Source: Sipunculus nudus
Lineage: Eukaryota; Annelida; Sipuncula; Golfingiida; Sipunculidae
NCBI GenBank assembly: GCA_026874595.1
Contig: CM049313.1
Coordinates: 19,157,508 to 19,221,507 of the forward strand
Length of the DNA stretch: 64,000 nt
Direction: 5' to 3'
Shown: positions 36,340 through 49,042 of the stretch, in pieces
Numbering within the stretch: the stretch's first letter is position 1
Layout: each line of letters begins with the position of its first letter
Translations under genes and position numbers: made by a program
Notes under the pieces: generated by a model
Seen by the model: the letters and a program-made list of their open reading frames with translations, nothing else
Database searches by the model: none
What the model was told of the DNA's origin: nothing

Positions 36340-37180
36340 TATAAGTCACAGTATTTCAGATGTCTAAGGAGACTTTACAATGAACTCCCTTTACATAAAG
36401 AAAGACTTTCTGTATCCAACAGTTAAGATTTGTGCTCTGTCTGACTTTATTGTTTGTCAAAACAGGGTTTCCGCTTGTAGCTTACAGAATATGGGTCATC
36501 ATATTTAATTTCAGGTGTGAAGGAGATTTGCCAAGGACCTCCTTGAATTTGAAGTTTGAAAGGGTCTAGGTCCATACATCCTGATTTGTGCCTATCTCAC
36601 TTTCACAGTGCTAAAATCATGTTTTTTCCCCCTATAACGTACAGAATATAGGTCACAGCGACCTCATTTCAAGATTTAAAAGGAGACAATGAAAGGACAT
36701 CCCTGGAAATCAAAATACAAGATTCTAGATCCAACAGTACAGTTTTGTGCTTTGGTGCTTAAGATGAATGTTTTTAGCCGGAAGCTCACAGAATACATGT
36801 TACCATGACCTAATTTCAGGTTTCCCTTGATATATGTCCAAGACTTTCTCGGATGTTTCAATACATGACTCTAGAGCTGGCCGATACAATTTGTGCAATA
36901 TCTTCATAATCATACTTTTGGCCCGTCGCTCACACAATATAGGTCACCATGACCTAGTTTCAGGTTTCCAAGGTGATTTTTCCAGAACCTCTCTGGATGT
37001 TGCCTTTATAGACTGTAGGCCTGACAGATACAATTTCTGCTCTGCCTGGCGGTCTGGGTGCTCAAAATCATGTTTTTGCCCGTAATTTTTAGAATATAGG
37101 TCACCTTAGCAACCAAATTTCAAGTATCCAAAGAGATTGGCATAGGTTGATTGCCATGATTCTTTCCATGCATATTGATC
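36340..37180 (-). repeat. ~115-bp tandem units, inverted
   Basis: Six or more diverged units read on the minus strand as the family at 31040-31490; the recurring plus-strand strings are 'acagaatataggtcac', 'cagtgctaaaatcatgtttt' and 'gatttgccaaggacctcct'. Confidence 0.65.
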
Positions 37181-38759
37181 CTAGAGTGTTTTATCAGTTC
37201 CTGAAGACTGGTGGTGCCACCTTTTTTTTTTTTTTCTACGCATTGAATACTCTATTTGGGTCTTTCAAAGGAAGCAGCCCGGCCGTTAGCAGGCCATAAA
37301 CCATAATCATTAGACCTAGAATTCTATGCGGACAAAGAGTGATCGCTAAAGCTCAGGTAACTTTCAGTCAGATGAGATAAAAATAAAGATGGTATCATTC
37401 GTCTTTAAGAACTTACAAAACAAGTAATGATCAATAAAAGTACAAAGTGTCAGGACACTACAGCTGAGAACCGATAAGATTGCTCTTATATGACGGTCTT
37501 AAAAAATGAAAAGTGGAAAAAAATAGAAAAATGTACAGGTGATGCCATCAGTCATAACCCGCAGATTAATAGATCAATAACAAAACAGAATTATGGCACT
37601 CCGTGCATAAATTATTGAGATACTGGAGCTCTTGTATCATTTTTTTTAATTATTCGGGGGGGGGGGGGGGTCACAAACGAGCGTTGACCGAAAGACAAAG
37701 GGTGATCGCTACAGCTAAGCAGGACTGAAAGTCACTGTGCTGCAAAATGTCATTTGACGACCAAGACAGTTATACAGATTTTCTCTGTTGTTTCCATAGT
37801 AACAGGATCCCCTTTGTCTTTTGGCCAAGGTCTAAAAACCGTTGAGCCAAGGACATTGCTATCGACTGAGTCATTATATGTTTAAAGTTCAGGCGAGTAA
37901 CATAAAACAACATTATTGTTATATACCATCGTCATTATTATATTCACTGGTATATAATGTAAAAGGACACATTTTACGCACTGTACTTTGTCATCACAGA
38001 AACTCATCAATTATTTGTCAAATCTATCATTAATCCGGTCATTAACACAGAGGAGTTCAGGATTTTGCTTCAATACAGGCCTTTTTAAATAGGAGTCTAA
38101 GAAATCTCGGTTAATGATACCTATTACAGAGAGATTCGCGTCAAACCACAACGCCATTTATTATAACAGGCCCTGGCGTGAGACTTATTATGGCAAGCAC
38201 ATATAATTGAATGTGATAGGATTTTCATAATCTCAGCCGAATGTGATTATCGTAAAGCCTACGACACAGCAATTGTTATATATGTTATAGTGGTAAAATA
38301 CAATGTGTTTTAGAAATCATCTGTGATGCCATTTTATACAGGAACATTTTAGAAACCTATTCACATGAAAATTAGCAGAGTTCTTTGCAGTGTTTCCAGG
38401 GTTGTACGATGATAAACCAATATATATATATATATATATTAGTCATAGCTAAAAACGGCCTGTATCGGCTTTAAAAACGTAAAAAAAGAGAAAGAATTTT
38501 AAAAAAATTACATGTTTCTAAGGTTTCGCAAAAATCATGTTTCTTGTGGTCACATTTCGCGTTGTAAATCAAAAACTACATCTGTTTAACCAACTGAAAG
38601 ACAATTATAGAATTATACTGGGTTCCTCAGGCTGTACATATTGCTTTGTTAAAAAACCCCACGGTGGTTGTAAAAATTAGTTAAAAGTTAAGTCAACAAC
38701 ATATTTTTGTGACAAGGTTGATGTAACCGGGGCCTTTTAGTTCTTATTTTTTCTGTACA

Positions 38760-38985
38760 ATGAAAATTGCATCCAAAAATTCCTAGTCAGCACTACATCC
38801 TAGAAATCCTAGTCAGCATTACATCCAAGAAATCCTAGTCAGCATTACATCCAAGAAATCCTAGTCAGCATTACATCCAAGGAATCCTAGTCAGCATTAC
38901 ATCCAAGAAATCCTAGTCAGCATTACATTCAAGAAATCCTAGTCAGCATTACATCCAAGAAATCCTAGTCAGCATTACAACAGAA
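38760..38985 (+). repeat. 25-bp minisatellite, right arm
   Basis: About nine units of 'aatcctagtcagcattacat' plus 'ccaag', the reverse complement of the array at 28790-28985 but more homogeneous. Confidence 0.8.
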
Positions 38986-39665
38986 AATCTTGTTCAACTT
39001 GACACTGAAACTGTCAGGTATCACGTTTGTCGGGAATTATACGGCGTATAATCTTCCGGCTTTCTCATATTGAGTGGGCCCAGATGTCAGAGCTGAACTA
39101 CCGCGATATTGGCTGTTTATGTTTTTAAAAGCAAAAAGTGCTTTGCCGTATCCTGAGAGGAAGGGGGGCGGGTGTCAATGTTACAACACCCCCTGACATT
39201 AATGGAACATATTTAGTATTTTCAAAAAAAGCTCCAAACATATTCCTTGTAACTACACAAGGAAATAATTGTAAATAACCTGTCAGTGTAATATTTAATC
39301 GGTAAAAACTTTTCCTTTCAAAGCAAATTGTGTAGATAATTGGCCATTCCATGGATAAGTCTCCAGCACCGAACCACATTTTAAAGACATCCTGTATCGG
39401 GCTCAGAAGGAGCAAATATAAAATAAGCCCATATCCCACATGGGCGGGATGAAGGATTTTAGGAAAAAAGGGTTAATGCTCAACATCCGGTCTTGTTCCT
39501 TTAGTCTTGTATTCTTCTCACTGGAAATGTTTCCTCTCAGCAAACTGAGTCAATATAATCATAATTTTCGTCTTTATAAACCATTTCCTGTTCGTATATA
39601 CACAAATAAGATGAAGAAACAGCGAGCCTGAGAAGCTAACATTGATCTATGATATTAATCTATTG

Positions 39666-39669
<4 letters not shown>

Positions 39670-39729
<60 letters not shown>
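39670..39729. repeat. (TA)n array in the right arm
   Basis: About 30 units. The left arm has only a short, CA-interrupted version at 28085-28111, so the array expanded or contracted after duplication. Confidence 0.9.
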
Positions 39730-39737
<8 letters not shown>

Positions 39738-40714
39738 AATACGGAGCTCATGTTGGGAGAGTTTGAGTAAATACCGATCTATTACGAAATTATTTCTTAT
39801 ATCTTATTATTGAACTAATTTATTCATAAGTTCATGTTTTATGCATGCTGTTGAAAACAACGGTAATAAGCAAATTTGCAATTTTGATGTATGATAAGAA
39901 AAGCCTGTGATATTACTAATAAGGCATGAAATATAATATACCCTGGATGCAAAATTAAAAGCTTCATTTGAAACTGAATTTTTGATAAGAAACAAATATT
40001 CATATATTCAACGTAATACAATTTTGAACCATAGATTATGTAGGTTATTGTATCCTTGTTACATATTCATAAATGAAATACATATGTAAATATAAACAGG
40101 GGATCGTCATGAATATTCAGATTGCATATTATGCCTTATATTTATGGTGGAGTGTCTGCCTTTAGCTCAGGTTTTTAGCAAATTGATAGGAATATCAATC
40201 GTTACTGCTCATGTATTCATTCAGTAAAATTCAATAAACTTGTTTTAAATTGAACACGGCATGCTTTTAAGAAATAATATTCACTGACATAAATATAATT
40301 CCTGAATAAACGCAACAATGAAATAATTTTTAACTGTAGTAATCAGGTATGGTAATCAATTTTAGACGGAACAAGAGTTGCGTATTGACTGATTTTTTTT
40401 TAAAAGGGCATTACTTAAGATTTATGAAAACAGAAAAAATATTGAAATTTTCAAAATATAGGAATGAAAACGGGGAGTTGGTTTGTCACAGACGGGAAAA
40501 GATAATGATCTTGATTACAGAAGCACTGAAAACAACTTGAATGACATTCTGGGATGTCGTCACCCCGCCGGCGACGATGTATAAAAATAAGTATATAAAA
40601 ATACATGAGACACTCTAATAATATAGTTCCCTAGATGATATAACTGGTCGGGCGTTGAACAGAATTTATCCACAAACATCAATCCATAAAAACAAGCATC
40701 TATCATCATTAGGT

Positions 40715-40925
40715 TGCCAAAAATAATAAACATAATAATAAAATAAACATAATAATAAAATAAACATAATAAATAAAATAAATATAATAATTAAAAATAA
40801 ACAAAGTAAATATAATGAATATAATAAATATAATAATAATTATAATAATAATAATAATAATAATAATTATTATTATTATTAATATTATTATTATCATTTT
40901 AATTAGTATTATTATTATAACAATC
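40715..40925. repeat. AATAAT/ATAAAC trinucleotide-like array with palindromic centre
   Basis: 'aataataaaataaacat' units lead into (AAT)n followed directly by (ATT)n, which can form a hairpin. Confidence 0.8.
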
Positions 40926-40938
40926 ATAACAGGTTTAA

Positions 40939-41161
40939 AGGGGCCTAAAGTGAGCTTTCTACCTCCGTAGGTTACATGTTATTCCCGTTTGTCAACATTG
41001 CTGTGTTTACAAACATGTTGTTGATAAACAATTTCATACATCCTTCACGAAGGCCTGATGATACTTTTCACAACCAAAATTACCCTTCGATCATTAATAA
41101 ATTCACAGAGAAAGCCAGAAATCACATAAATTATTTTCAAATGGTAGCAGAATGAGCACCT
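40939..41161. mobile_element. second copy of the TTAA mini-transposon
   Basis: Starts AGGGGCC after TTAA and ends GAGCACCT before GTAA. The interior 'caacattgctgtgtttac', 'cttcacgaaggcctga' and 'cccttcgatcattaat' blocks match 35120-35245. The left part of the other copy is missing here. Confidence 0.6.
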
Positions 41162-41164
41162 GTA

Positions 41165-42200
41165 AACAAAGCTTTATAAAGCAAAAAAGGTTCTCAGGCA
41201 CTTTTTATTTAAGAAATTATTGCACGAGGGCGATTTTTTAACCCAATGTAAATGATGAATGGGTCATACTTCAATATCCATGTCATATGATCAGTCCGTT
41301 TCTCAATTCAATATTCTGGTCTGATGGTATAATACGTTTGTGTTATATTTCTCGTCATGTCCAATAACAGTCGGTGTGTCAATTCTGTTTCCATGTCAAA
41401 TGCTGTTTGTGTTTTAGTGTGGCACACGTTAAACGACATGTCTGTATTGCAAGTATGCGTTGATGCTATATAAAACATTAATTAAACAATGGTTGTAATG
41501 CCAAATAATATGTTTACGTTACCCCGTGAAACAGTGACAGTGACAGTGTGAGTAAACCTTCACAGATCATGTATGTGTTTATGATGTCTTGTAAACGCAA
41601 ACGTTGTGAATAAACCTTATCGGGGTATACCTTGTTCATGTTTTATATCAGTGTTTACATTCAGTGTCGCCACATGATGTCCAAACAAAAATTTGATCAA
41701 TATAACGTCAGCCAGTGTTTACTGAACCATATTGATCGCTAACAGCTCCTTTTGGTTACCGGTACACACGTCTCTAATGATTGGAGAGGCGCGTGGCTAT
41801 GAAGGTTACCTTAGGCCTACATATAAAACAAACGCATACAAAGCAGGTTACTTACATAAAATAAAAACGCTGGTCATGCTGAGCTAGGGTTAAACGAAAG
41901 ATACTGTTGCTAAGATATAAAATGCTGGATATGTGTTTTAATTATTTACTCTATCATAGCTATTAATGTTTATAGGAGACGTATATTTTAGTTTTGCTAA
42001 CATGACTGTGGTATTTGTGTAATTTATTGAATATAAAAAGGTAAAGCAAGTGACGTCTTGTAGTTAACACGAAAAAAAAAACAAACAAAAAAAGCAACAC
42101 ACTACAAAACCAAATTCTTAGTATTTTCAGGAGTATTTTTAATTTTTGGTGGAGATAACCTACTCTATTTTTTTCAAATTCTGACTAATCTAATTCTTGA
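41165..42200. other. no gene seen
   Basis: Unique-looking AT-rich sequence between a mini-transposon and the SINE. Confidence 0.5.
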
Positions 42201-42204
42201 CCCA

Positions 42205-42545
42205 TGTATGTGCATCTGCAGAGTTTCCATTTCGGTTTGGGACTATTTGACAAGGCGGTAGCATGCACTCGCTTCCTATCATTTTTATTTTGTATCCTGG
42301 TGTCACCCAGGCCCGGTGTCTACCGCCGCTGCGGGTCCTGGGTGTAAAGGCATCCCCATTGCTGGATCATAACACCGAGGAGCCCCCCAAAGACGCACTC
42401 GTATAGGAGTGATACACGGCTGTGGGGCAGAGCCTTTCCATTAAGCCTGCAGAGCGCTCACCCTGGGTGGACCGTGAAAAACCTCACAACCTCGTCTGAG
42501 ATTCGAACCCACGATCTCCCTGCGTTCTAACCCTGAGCCACAGAA
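42205..42545 (-). mobile_element. tRNA-derived SINE, best-preserved copy
   Basis: Read on the minus strand, the head has a box-A-like TGGCTCAGGGTTAGAACGC and a box-B GGTTCGAATC about 30 nt further on, the internal RNA polymerase III promoter of a tRNA-derived SINE. The body contains 'caccgaggag', 'cccattgctgg' and 'ctgcgggtcctggg' blocks that recur at 6075-6380 and 11255-11530. No poly(A) tail was identified. Confidence 0.7.
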
Positions 42546-43194
42546 GACGGTTTAATTTTTAGGAGTTATCAAAATTCGATAATATGAATTTTCAAACACT
42601 TTTACGGACATGGTTTTATTAAGAGAACATAACTTGAACCGTTTTTTTTATAAATAATGCTTGATTCCTTGCATATTAAATAAGCTTTCCCCGAGGCTCT
42701 ATAGATAAAGCCTAACTAGCGCCTTGCTTTTAGAGGAAGAAAAGACTTGTTCAGTCTCTCTATCTAATTTTCTCATATAATTCTTAAATCATATAAAAGA
42801 AGGATTATATGAATTGATGTATTTAAACCACTGTTCATTTTGCCTTGGACTTTGAGCCAATCGCACGCTACACGCCACACCTTTTGTATGCCTTCAGGTA
42901 TGACATTCCCGGGGCAGCGGTAATCCGGCTTTTACAGTCGGGAGATTTAGCACAATGTGGCAAATTATTGACACAGCGCTGTTTGAAGAGCGTATTTGAT
43001 TGGCTGACAGTTGCATCATACACGCGATGCATTTCAATCATGACTGGCGTCAATACCTAGCAATAGCCAGCAAAGTGGCAGCGGAGAGACAAAGTAAAAT
43101 AAGCTGTCTTTCCGGTGGTTCGGGCGCGCACAAACAGCACGGAAACCAAAAGACATAAAGTGCCGGAGACTACCAATGAACACCATCTCAGCCA

Positions 43195-43460
43195 CAGAGA
43201 GTTCCTTTTGTTCACAACATAACTCATAAACGGAATCTCATGAAATTTTCAGGAATAGGCAAATGAAGAGTTGATTAGATTTTGTTGTGGATCCGGGAAA
43301 TGATCCGAAAACAGAACGTATTCGCAGAATATTCACAAATGCACAGTCACTTATGCACGCATGTACTTGGAAATTCAGGCCGAATAAGTGAATGCAAACA
43401 CGGTCTTGTGAAAATCCAACACGGCAGAAGCTTGCATTGCTTATTGCACATTTATAGTTA
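43195..43460 (+). mobile_element. copy of a ~300-bp family ('cataactcataaacggaat')
   Basis: Shares 'ttcacaacataactca', 'gaaattttcagg', 'gattagattttg', 'gatcc' and the 'cggcagaagcttgcat' end with 54580-54925 and, inverted, 55262-55498 and 60880-61110. Confidence 0.55.
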
Positions 43461-43464
43461 TATT

Positions 43465-45280
43465 CAAATCACTCCAGTTTCCAGGGAGAGAACAACATGC
43501 TATTATGTGGGTTAACATTTGTGACTATTTAATGAAGCAACTGAGGCATACCATTTTCTATATTTTCCCAACATTAGATGCATAACTGAACCATTATTGA
43601 GGGATAATATGAAGAACTATAATTACATGTATTATTCCGATTAAAAATTGAAAAGGTGGGGAGGGGGGCGGGAGTTACTTTTATTAAGCGAGAGGGCATC
43701 CACCTCTGCCCCTGAAACAAGTGTATTAAAATATATATTTTCCTTGACATGGCACAAGTCATTCTTGTCACAATCTATAACTGTATGGAAAGGCTTCAAT
43801 TTGTATGAAACAAACAGATACACTATTGCTTAAAATATCGGTCAGATAAATGGTAAAAAAATGTCGCAAAAGCCAAAGACCACCGCATGGTATAAGAGAA
43901 TTAAAGAGCCGATTTAAAGAAGTGGAGGGCATGTCTTATCCAGCACTGAATCGCATTTTTCATTTAAAAAACGAGTATTTCCGACACTATACAACAACAG
44001 GAAATATCCAGATAAAAATACCAAAGTCAATAATGAAGAGAAAAAAGACGTTTTGTCTCATTATCAACGTGGTGGGCGGATACACAGTATCGAACCAAAA
44101 TAAAAATAATGTATATACCTATATATATATATATATATATCTATAACCATAGAATCCACCCAAAGGTGCTTTATATTAAATCATGACACTACATTCAAGG
44201 ATGTTAGGTTTTTCGTACTGTTAGAGATAAGCGCTACACGCCTCCGTGTGTTGTGACACGACTTGTAAATGGATTGATCTTGCTTGGGGAAGGACACTGT
44301 TTGACAGCTGGTTGCGTAGCGACCGACCAACTGAGGCAGTCCCGTCATACGTGTACAGATCTGATCTGGTTTGTAGTGAAAGTGAATCAGGAGAGAGTCG
44401 TGGAGAAATAAATCATTCATCGTGTAGCATTTGGTCCAAGCCGACGCAGTGGAGAACTTTTTACATATTTTCCAGATAAGATGCTGCACTATTTCCCTGT
44501 CGCAAAATGTTGTCATGACGCCCAATTAGACTGTTTTTCGTAAAGGTTTTAAATGTGCCCATTCTTAAAATAGGCATATCATGGATTTTTACATAAATTA
44601 GGTGTCCTCTCCTAGAAATATAGTAGTGTCTATCAAGATTACGTTTGCTCATGACGTTGCCCAGTTGAAATAAACTTGCTGCGGGGGAGACCAGTGGCTC
44701 GAAAGAAAATATTAACATAGCGTCCCACACTCCTATTATAAATCAAGATGCCAGCAAACTGAATATAAATTTAAAATACTATTTTTGTGATTAATGACAA
44801 GTACCTGTTCCCTCCTCGATCTAAAGTTTCTTTTATTGTACACAGACAAACCATGATTCTATATATCAACACTCAAAACTGAACCATATAAGAAACAGCT
44901 GTTAAAGAAACACTGGGCCTGTTTGCCGGATGGTTGTGTAAGGAATTATTTGTATTCAGCAAAATTAAACTGATAGTCATTAAGTTTGTAATATTACTTG
45001 AATCAATTTTACTTTTCCACTCTCAGATACCAAACATCTAACTTTATTTACAGGCATGTGGACCTTCCATTTACGATAAATGCCAATGTTTATCTCATAT
45101 TAGTTCCCGGAGCTGTGTTAGCCACACAAGTGCGGCTGGCTTGGACAATCAGACGGCTGACTTTAGTAGTAAGCCGAGTTTTGTGGCTGGCATAAACCGA
45201 AAAATGGCGGCGGCGCTGGGCTTTACCTTAAATGATATATAAATGCATTGTTTTTCAAAAGATTCATTAGCAGGCGCTCC
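43465..45280. other. no gene seen
   Basis: Contains a short (TA)n array (44119-44142) and several open frames under 115 codons that match nothing recognised. Confidence 0.45.
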
Positions 45281-45285
45281 AGAAT

Positions 45286-45800
45286 CGGTAAGGGTAATAC
45301 GCATGCGTCATCAGACCTAGTCATAGTCTGTGACAGATCTGACATTTATTTAAAGTTACACAGTCGTTTGTAATAATATGTGAAGTATACAAACGTTTCC
45401 CAGCAAAAAATTAAAAAAAAAAAAAAAAAAAAACCAGCGGCTCCTATCTCCAAAATCGTCCGTCTTACACGTTGTTATGTATCTGTGTGTGAGTAAACAC
45501 AATCCACGTGTGTGTGTTTAACATATCAAGACAGGTGTGATATTGTGCATAAACAGTAAGGATAATACGCATGCGTCATCAGACCTAGTCATAGTCTGTG
45601 ACAGAGCTGACATTTATTTGAAGGTACATAGTCGTTTGTAATAATATGTGTAGTATACAAACGTTTTCCAGCAAAACCAGCGGCTCCTATCTCCAAAGTC
45701 GTCCGTCTTACACGTTGCTATCTTTCTGTGTGTGAGTAAACACAGTCCACGTGTGTCTGTTAAACATAACAAGACAGGTGTGATCTTGTGCATAAACTAC
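45286..45800 (+). repeat. tandem duplication of a ~265-bp unit
   Basis: 45286-45556 and 45557-45800 share 'gtaatacgcatgcgtcatca', 'gacctagtcatagtctgtga', 'accagcggctcctatctcca' and 'gtgtgtgagtaaacac'. The first copy carries an A-run insertion near 45411-45433. Confidence 0.75.
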
Positions 45801-46092
45801 AACCCCCAAACAAAAAAAAAAAAAAAAATACGGAAGAAGAAACACAGAAGTAAAACTGACTGAATGCTTGAAAAATCTTGATTAGTGATGTTGCGCGCTA
45901 CGGCCATCAGGTGACTTTGTTTATGTTGACTCACGCGCCCGATTCAAGCTGTTTTGACACTTGTGTAGAGGATCTAAGAATAAGAAAACGGCTTTAGAAC
46001 AAAATTTTGGCAGGTACCATAATGTGTTAAGGAGAAAACGCCATATTTTCTGTATATTGAACATGCTTGGTATGTAAATAGGTCCCTTTAAA
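45286..46092 (+). mobile_element. interspersed element ending 'aggtccctttaa'
   Basis: Shares with 5040-5530 the blocks 'gtgtgtgagtaaaca', 'aggagaa' and the exact end 'taggtccctttaa' after 'ggtatgt(g/a)aa'. The end suggests a TTAA-type boundary, but no matching left end was found. Confidence 0.4.
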
Positions 46093-46094
46093 TG

Positions 46095-46664
46095 TAAAAA
46101 GTCTGGGTTCTCCTAATGCAGAATAAGTCCCTACGGTATAACAAAGAGCCATGTGTCGTTTGGTCGATGTTTTCGTCACCTGTTAAGGAGAAGGGTACTT
46201 GGCATAACAAAACATTTTGCGATATTTAGTCCCAAGAGAGCGAGGGCAAAACCAAGAGGATGACACCCTGTCACCCTCGTGAAACACTTATTTTCTTCAG
46301 TCTGATTGAATCATTAATATTTATAGTACATAAGGAACCCGTGAAACCAGGGCTGTTCGCTCATCAGCTGCACCCCCCCCCCCCACTTCCTCACCCACCC
46401 ACTCATCCATCAGGCATGTCAAATAAAATGTAAAATGTTTTGATATGGTGGACATTAAATTTCATTCTCCTTAGTTGATTGGAGAAAAACTATGAAAAAA
46501 CTGCTTTAATTCCAGGGTAAATCAATGTGAAGTAAAAATTTTTTTTGCGCCTCGCGCAGTTTAACTTTAGAAGTAAATTTCTTTTTAGACTTGGTGAAGA
46601 ATTGATCAGGTCATATTAAAAACAGAGTCCATCAGAAGTTTCCTCTACAATATATGAGGGGGGC

Positions 46665-46713
<49 letters not shown>

Positions 46714-49040
46714 GCTTCCAGGAGAGATTCCTGAGCTTGCTGCGTGAAAACAGACCTCTCTGCCTGTCTTATGTTTTCAAGAAACTAAATGTTATATATT
46801 ATACCTACACTACGGAGAATTAAATTATGCAAACGGTTTCAGCTCCGACCCCCTCGCTGAATTCCTGATATATCAGTTCAATGTTTGTCACTTGGGGGCC
46901 CAGTCAGTCGTTCATGTCCCGTTAGTCCAGATAGAAATAACACATCACGCAAGTACAAGACAGTTACACCATATCTAGCTTATAAGAATCTACCCCTCAA
47001 CTGTATTTTTAGTGACTGGCCCAATGTTGAGTCCATTGATTGCCAATGCAGTTACATATGATTATAGCACCTTAAACAAAACTGTGGGATTCTACATATT
47101 TCCATTGATTTTTGTTCAGTACATGTGTATTGAATATTTGACCATTGAAAAACATAACTGTCCTATTTTAAGGACTCTTTGGCAGCGAGGAAGTTAAATG
47201 TACATTATAGTACACAGACCTGATGCATAATACAGGACGACCGTCAGATACAAAATGGCTACCGGCCTGTATATGATTCATTTCTCTCTTGACAAATAAA
47301 ACAACAATTATTGATGTTACAAATTCCTTCATGCTTTCCAGAATGGTTATAGACTCAATATGGAACAAGGGATCCATGGGCGCTTTGCTCACTGTGCTAA
47401 GCTTAAATTGGCCTTGACGGGAAAAATCTAAAATAATAATGGAGATAAAGTCTGAGAGTAAGAGATTATAAGGCGGATCGTTGATATATGATTGGTTTGT
47501 ATTGATGGGTAAGAAATTATTGCAAATAATATACTGTGATGTAACCATGTGTTCCTATATGTTGGAATTCAAGCATGTTTAAAGCATTGTCAGTTTATGG
47601 ACCTATATTCTATACTTTAACCATGATTATTGGTTGGTTCTTTAATAAGCTGTTGACAGTTCAGCATTTTACATAATTCTTTCATTCGATCCTATTTTCT
47701 TTTATTATGTCAAATTTTTTTCAATGTTATAAATGTAAACAGTTGCAATATAGGTAATGTCCCCAGTCCACAGGTGCAAGGATTTGATGGTGGTGGGTGG
47801 GTGGGTGTGTGTGTGTGTGTGGGGGGGGGTATAATGTGAGTTGCATATACATATAGAATATGAAATTCATTTTAATAGTTCTTACTGAAAAAAAATTGAA
47901 TTCAAAATTACTGAATATTTAAATATGGGCAGACAGATACGTAGGCAAACAAAGCTGGTTACTTTATCACCCGTTCTGCTGAGGCAGGGAAATAATGAAC
48001 ATATGTTTTCATTAGATCCTCATTTTTATTAAATCAATTTGTTCAAATTTATAAATTGCACACATTTGCAATATAACACATATATCTTTATAGTATAGTT
48101 GCTTTCAGATTTCAGACTTTAATAGCTTAAATCCATATACATAAAGCATATGAAAGTTAATTCAACAGTCATAAATTAAAAAAGTTGATTCATAATTTTT
48201 ATATATTTTATGATAAACATGAAATGGACAGAAAGAACTTATCACTTTGTCTTATCCTGCTCAGGTACAAGGACTCAATGGCAAGGGAGGGGTGGTGAGG
48301 GGTTTTTTTTCGGGGGGGGGGGGGGTTAATGGTTGGAGTAACAACGCCTCTGCCTATTTACACAGGTTATACAGAATATACAAGATATGAAATTTATTCA
48401 ACAGTGCTTACAGGAAAAAAGTTTATTTAAAATAGACAGAGAGATGGACAGCTAGTCACTTTATTTCCAATTCTGCTGAAGCAGGAAAATAATGAATAAA
48501 TGTTTACATAAGATCCTCATTTTTTATCGCATCGATTTTTTTTTCAAGTAAATACTTTTTATACATTTGCAATATAACATTTATATATATCTGAATATAT
48601 AAGTTGATTCACAATTCTTGATATTCATCATAATTTATCCCTTATTTTGTCAAAAAACATCACATTATGCATACAGATGTATTTTTTACCACCAAAAAAT
48701 ATATATATTTTTTAAATTTGCAAAACAATTATATGTGAAACATAACTTGATTCAGAATACATAATTTTATTATAACTTCAAGAAATCCACAATACTGACC
48801 TAATCTCAGGCAGGTTAAGAGGAAATATATAGAGGAATTGTAATGCTTAATATGATGAAAAGATATTACGTAGTCCTGAGGTGTACCAATAGTTTTTTTT
48901 TTAAATTGAGGGTTTTCTCTCATTTCTAGAAGGAACGATGACGCAGTGGACCAGTTTTGGGTTTGATAGGTGAATTTAGGGACATTTAACTCTACGTTGA
49001 ATTTTGGATTCGTAGGTCTAACGGTTTCAAAACATGCCAG
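46095..49040. other. no gene seen
   Basis: Holds the (CT)n array. Two related stretches, 47740-48110 and 48240-48560, are diverged direct copies ('aggcagggaaataatgaaca' against 'aagcaggaaaataatgaata', each after a G-run), so this is an old roughly 500-bp duplication without coding potential. Confidence 0.45.
46668..46712. repeat. (CT)n microsatellite
   Basis: About 20 CT units with one G interruption. Confidence 0.9.
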
Positions 49041-49042
49041 TC

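Larger units (their letters stand above)
36340..40345 (-). repeat. right arm of the ~4-kb inverted repeat
   Basis: Reverse-complement counterpart of 27465-31490, in mirror order: tandem 'ggtcaccatgacctaatttc' units (36480-37180), 'gtacaggtgatgccatcag', 'ggatcccctttgtcttttgg', the 25-bp minisatellite (38760-38985), then the (TA)n and 'attcatatattcaacgtaat' block. The piece corresponding to 29000-29460 is missing here. The short 'ctacgcattgaatactc' block (37237) is in direct, not inverted, orientation relative to 30980, indicating later rearrangement. Confidence 0.75.

Noticed and set aside
38760-38985. Regular 25-bp repeats resembling a CRISPR array
   Set aside because: There are no variable spacers; units are contiguous, and the genome is eukaryotic.
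47168-47548. 126-codon minus-strand frame
   Set aside because: No motif, no splice partners and no composition difference from the background.
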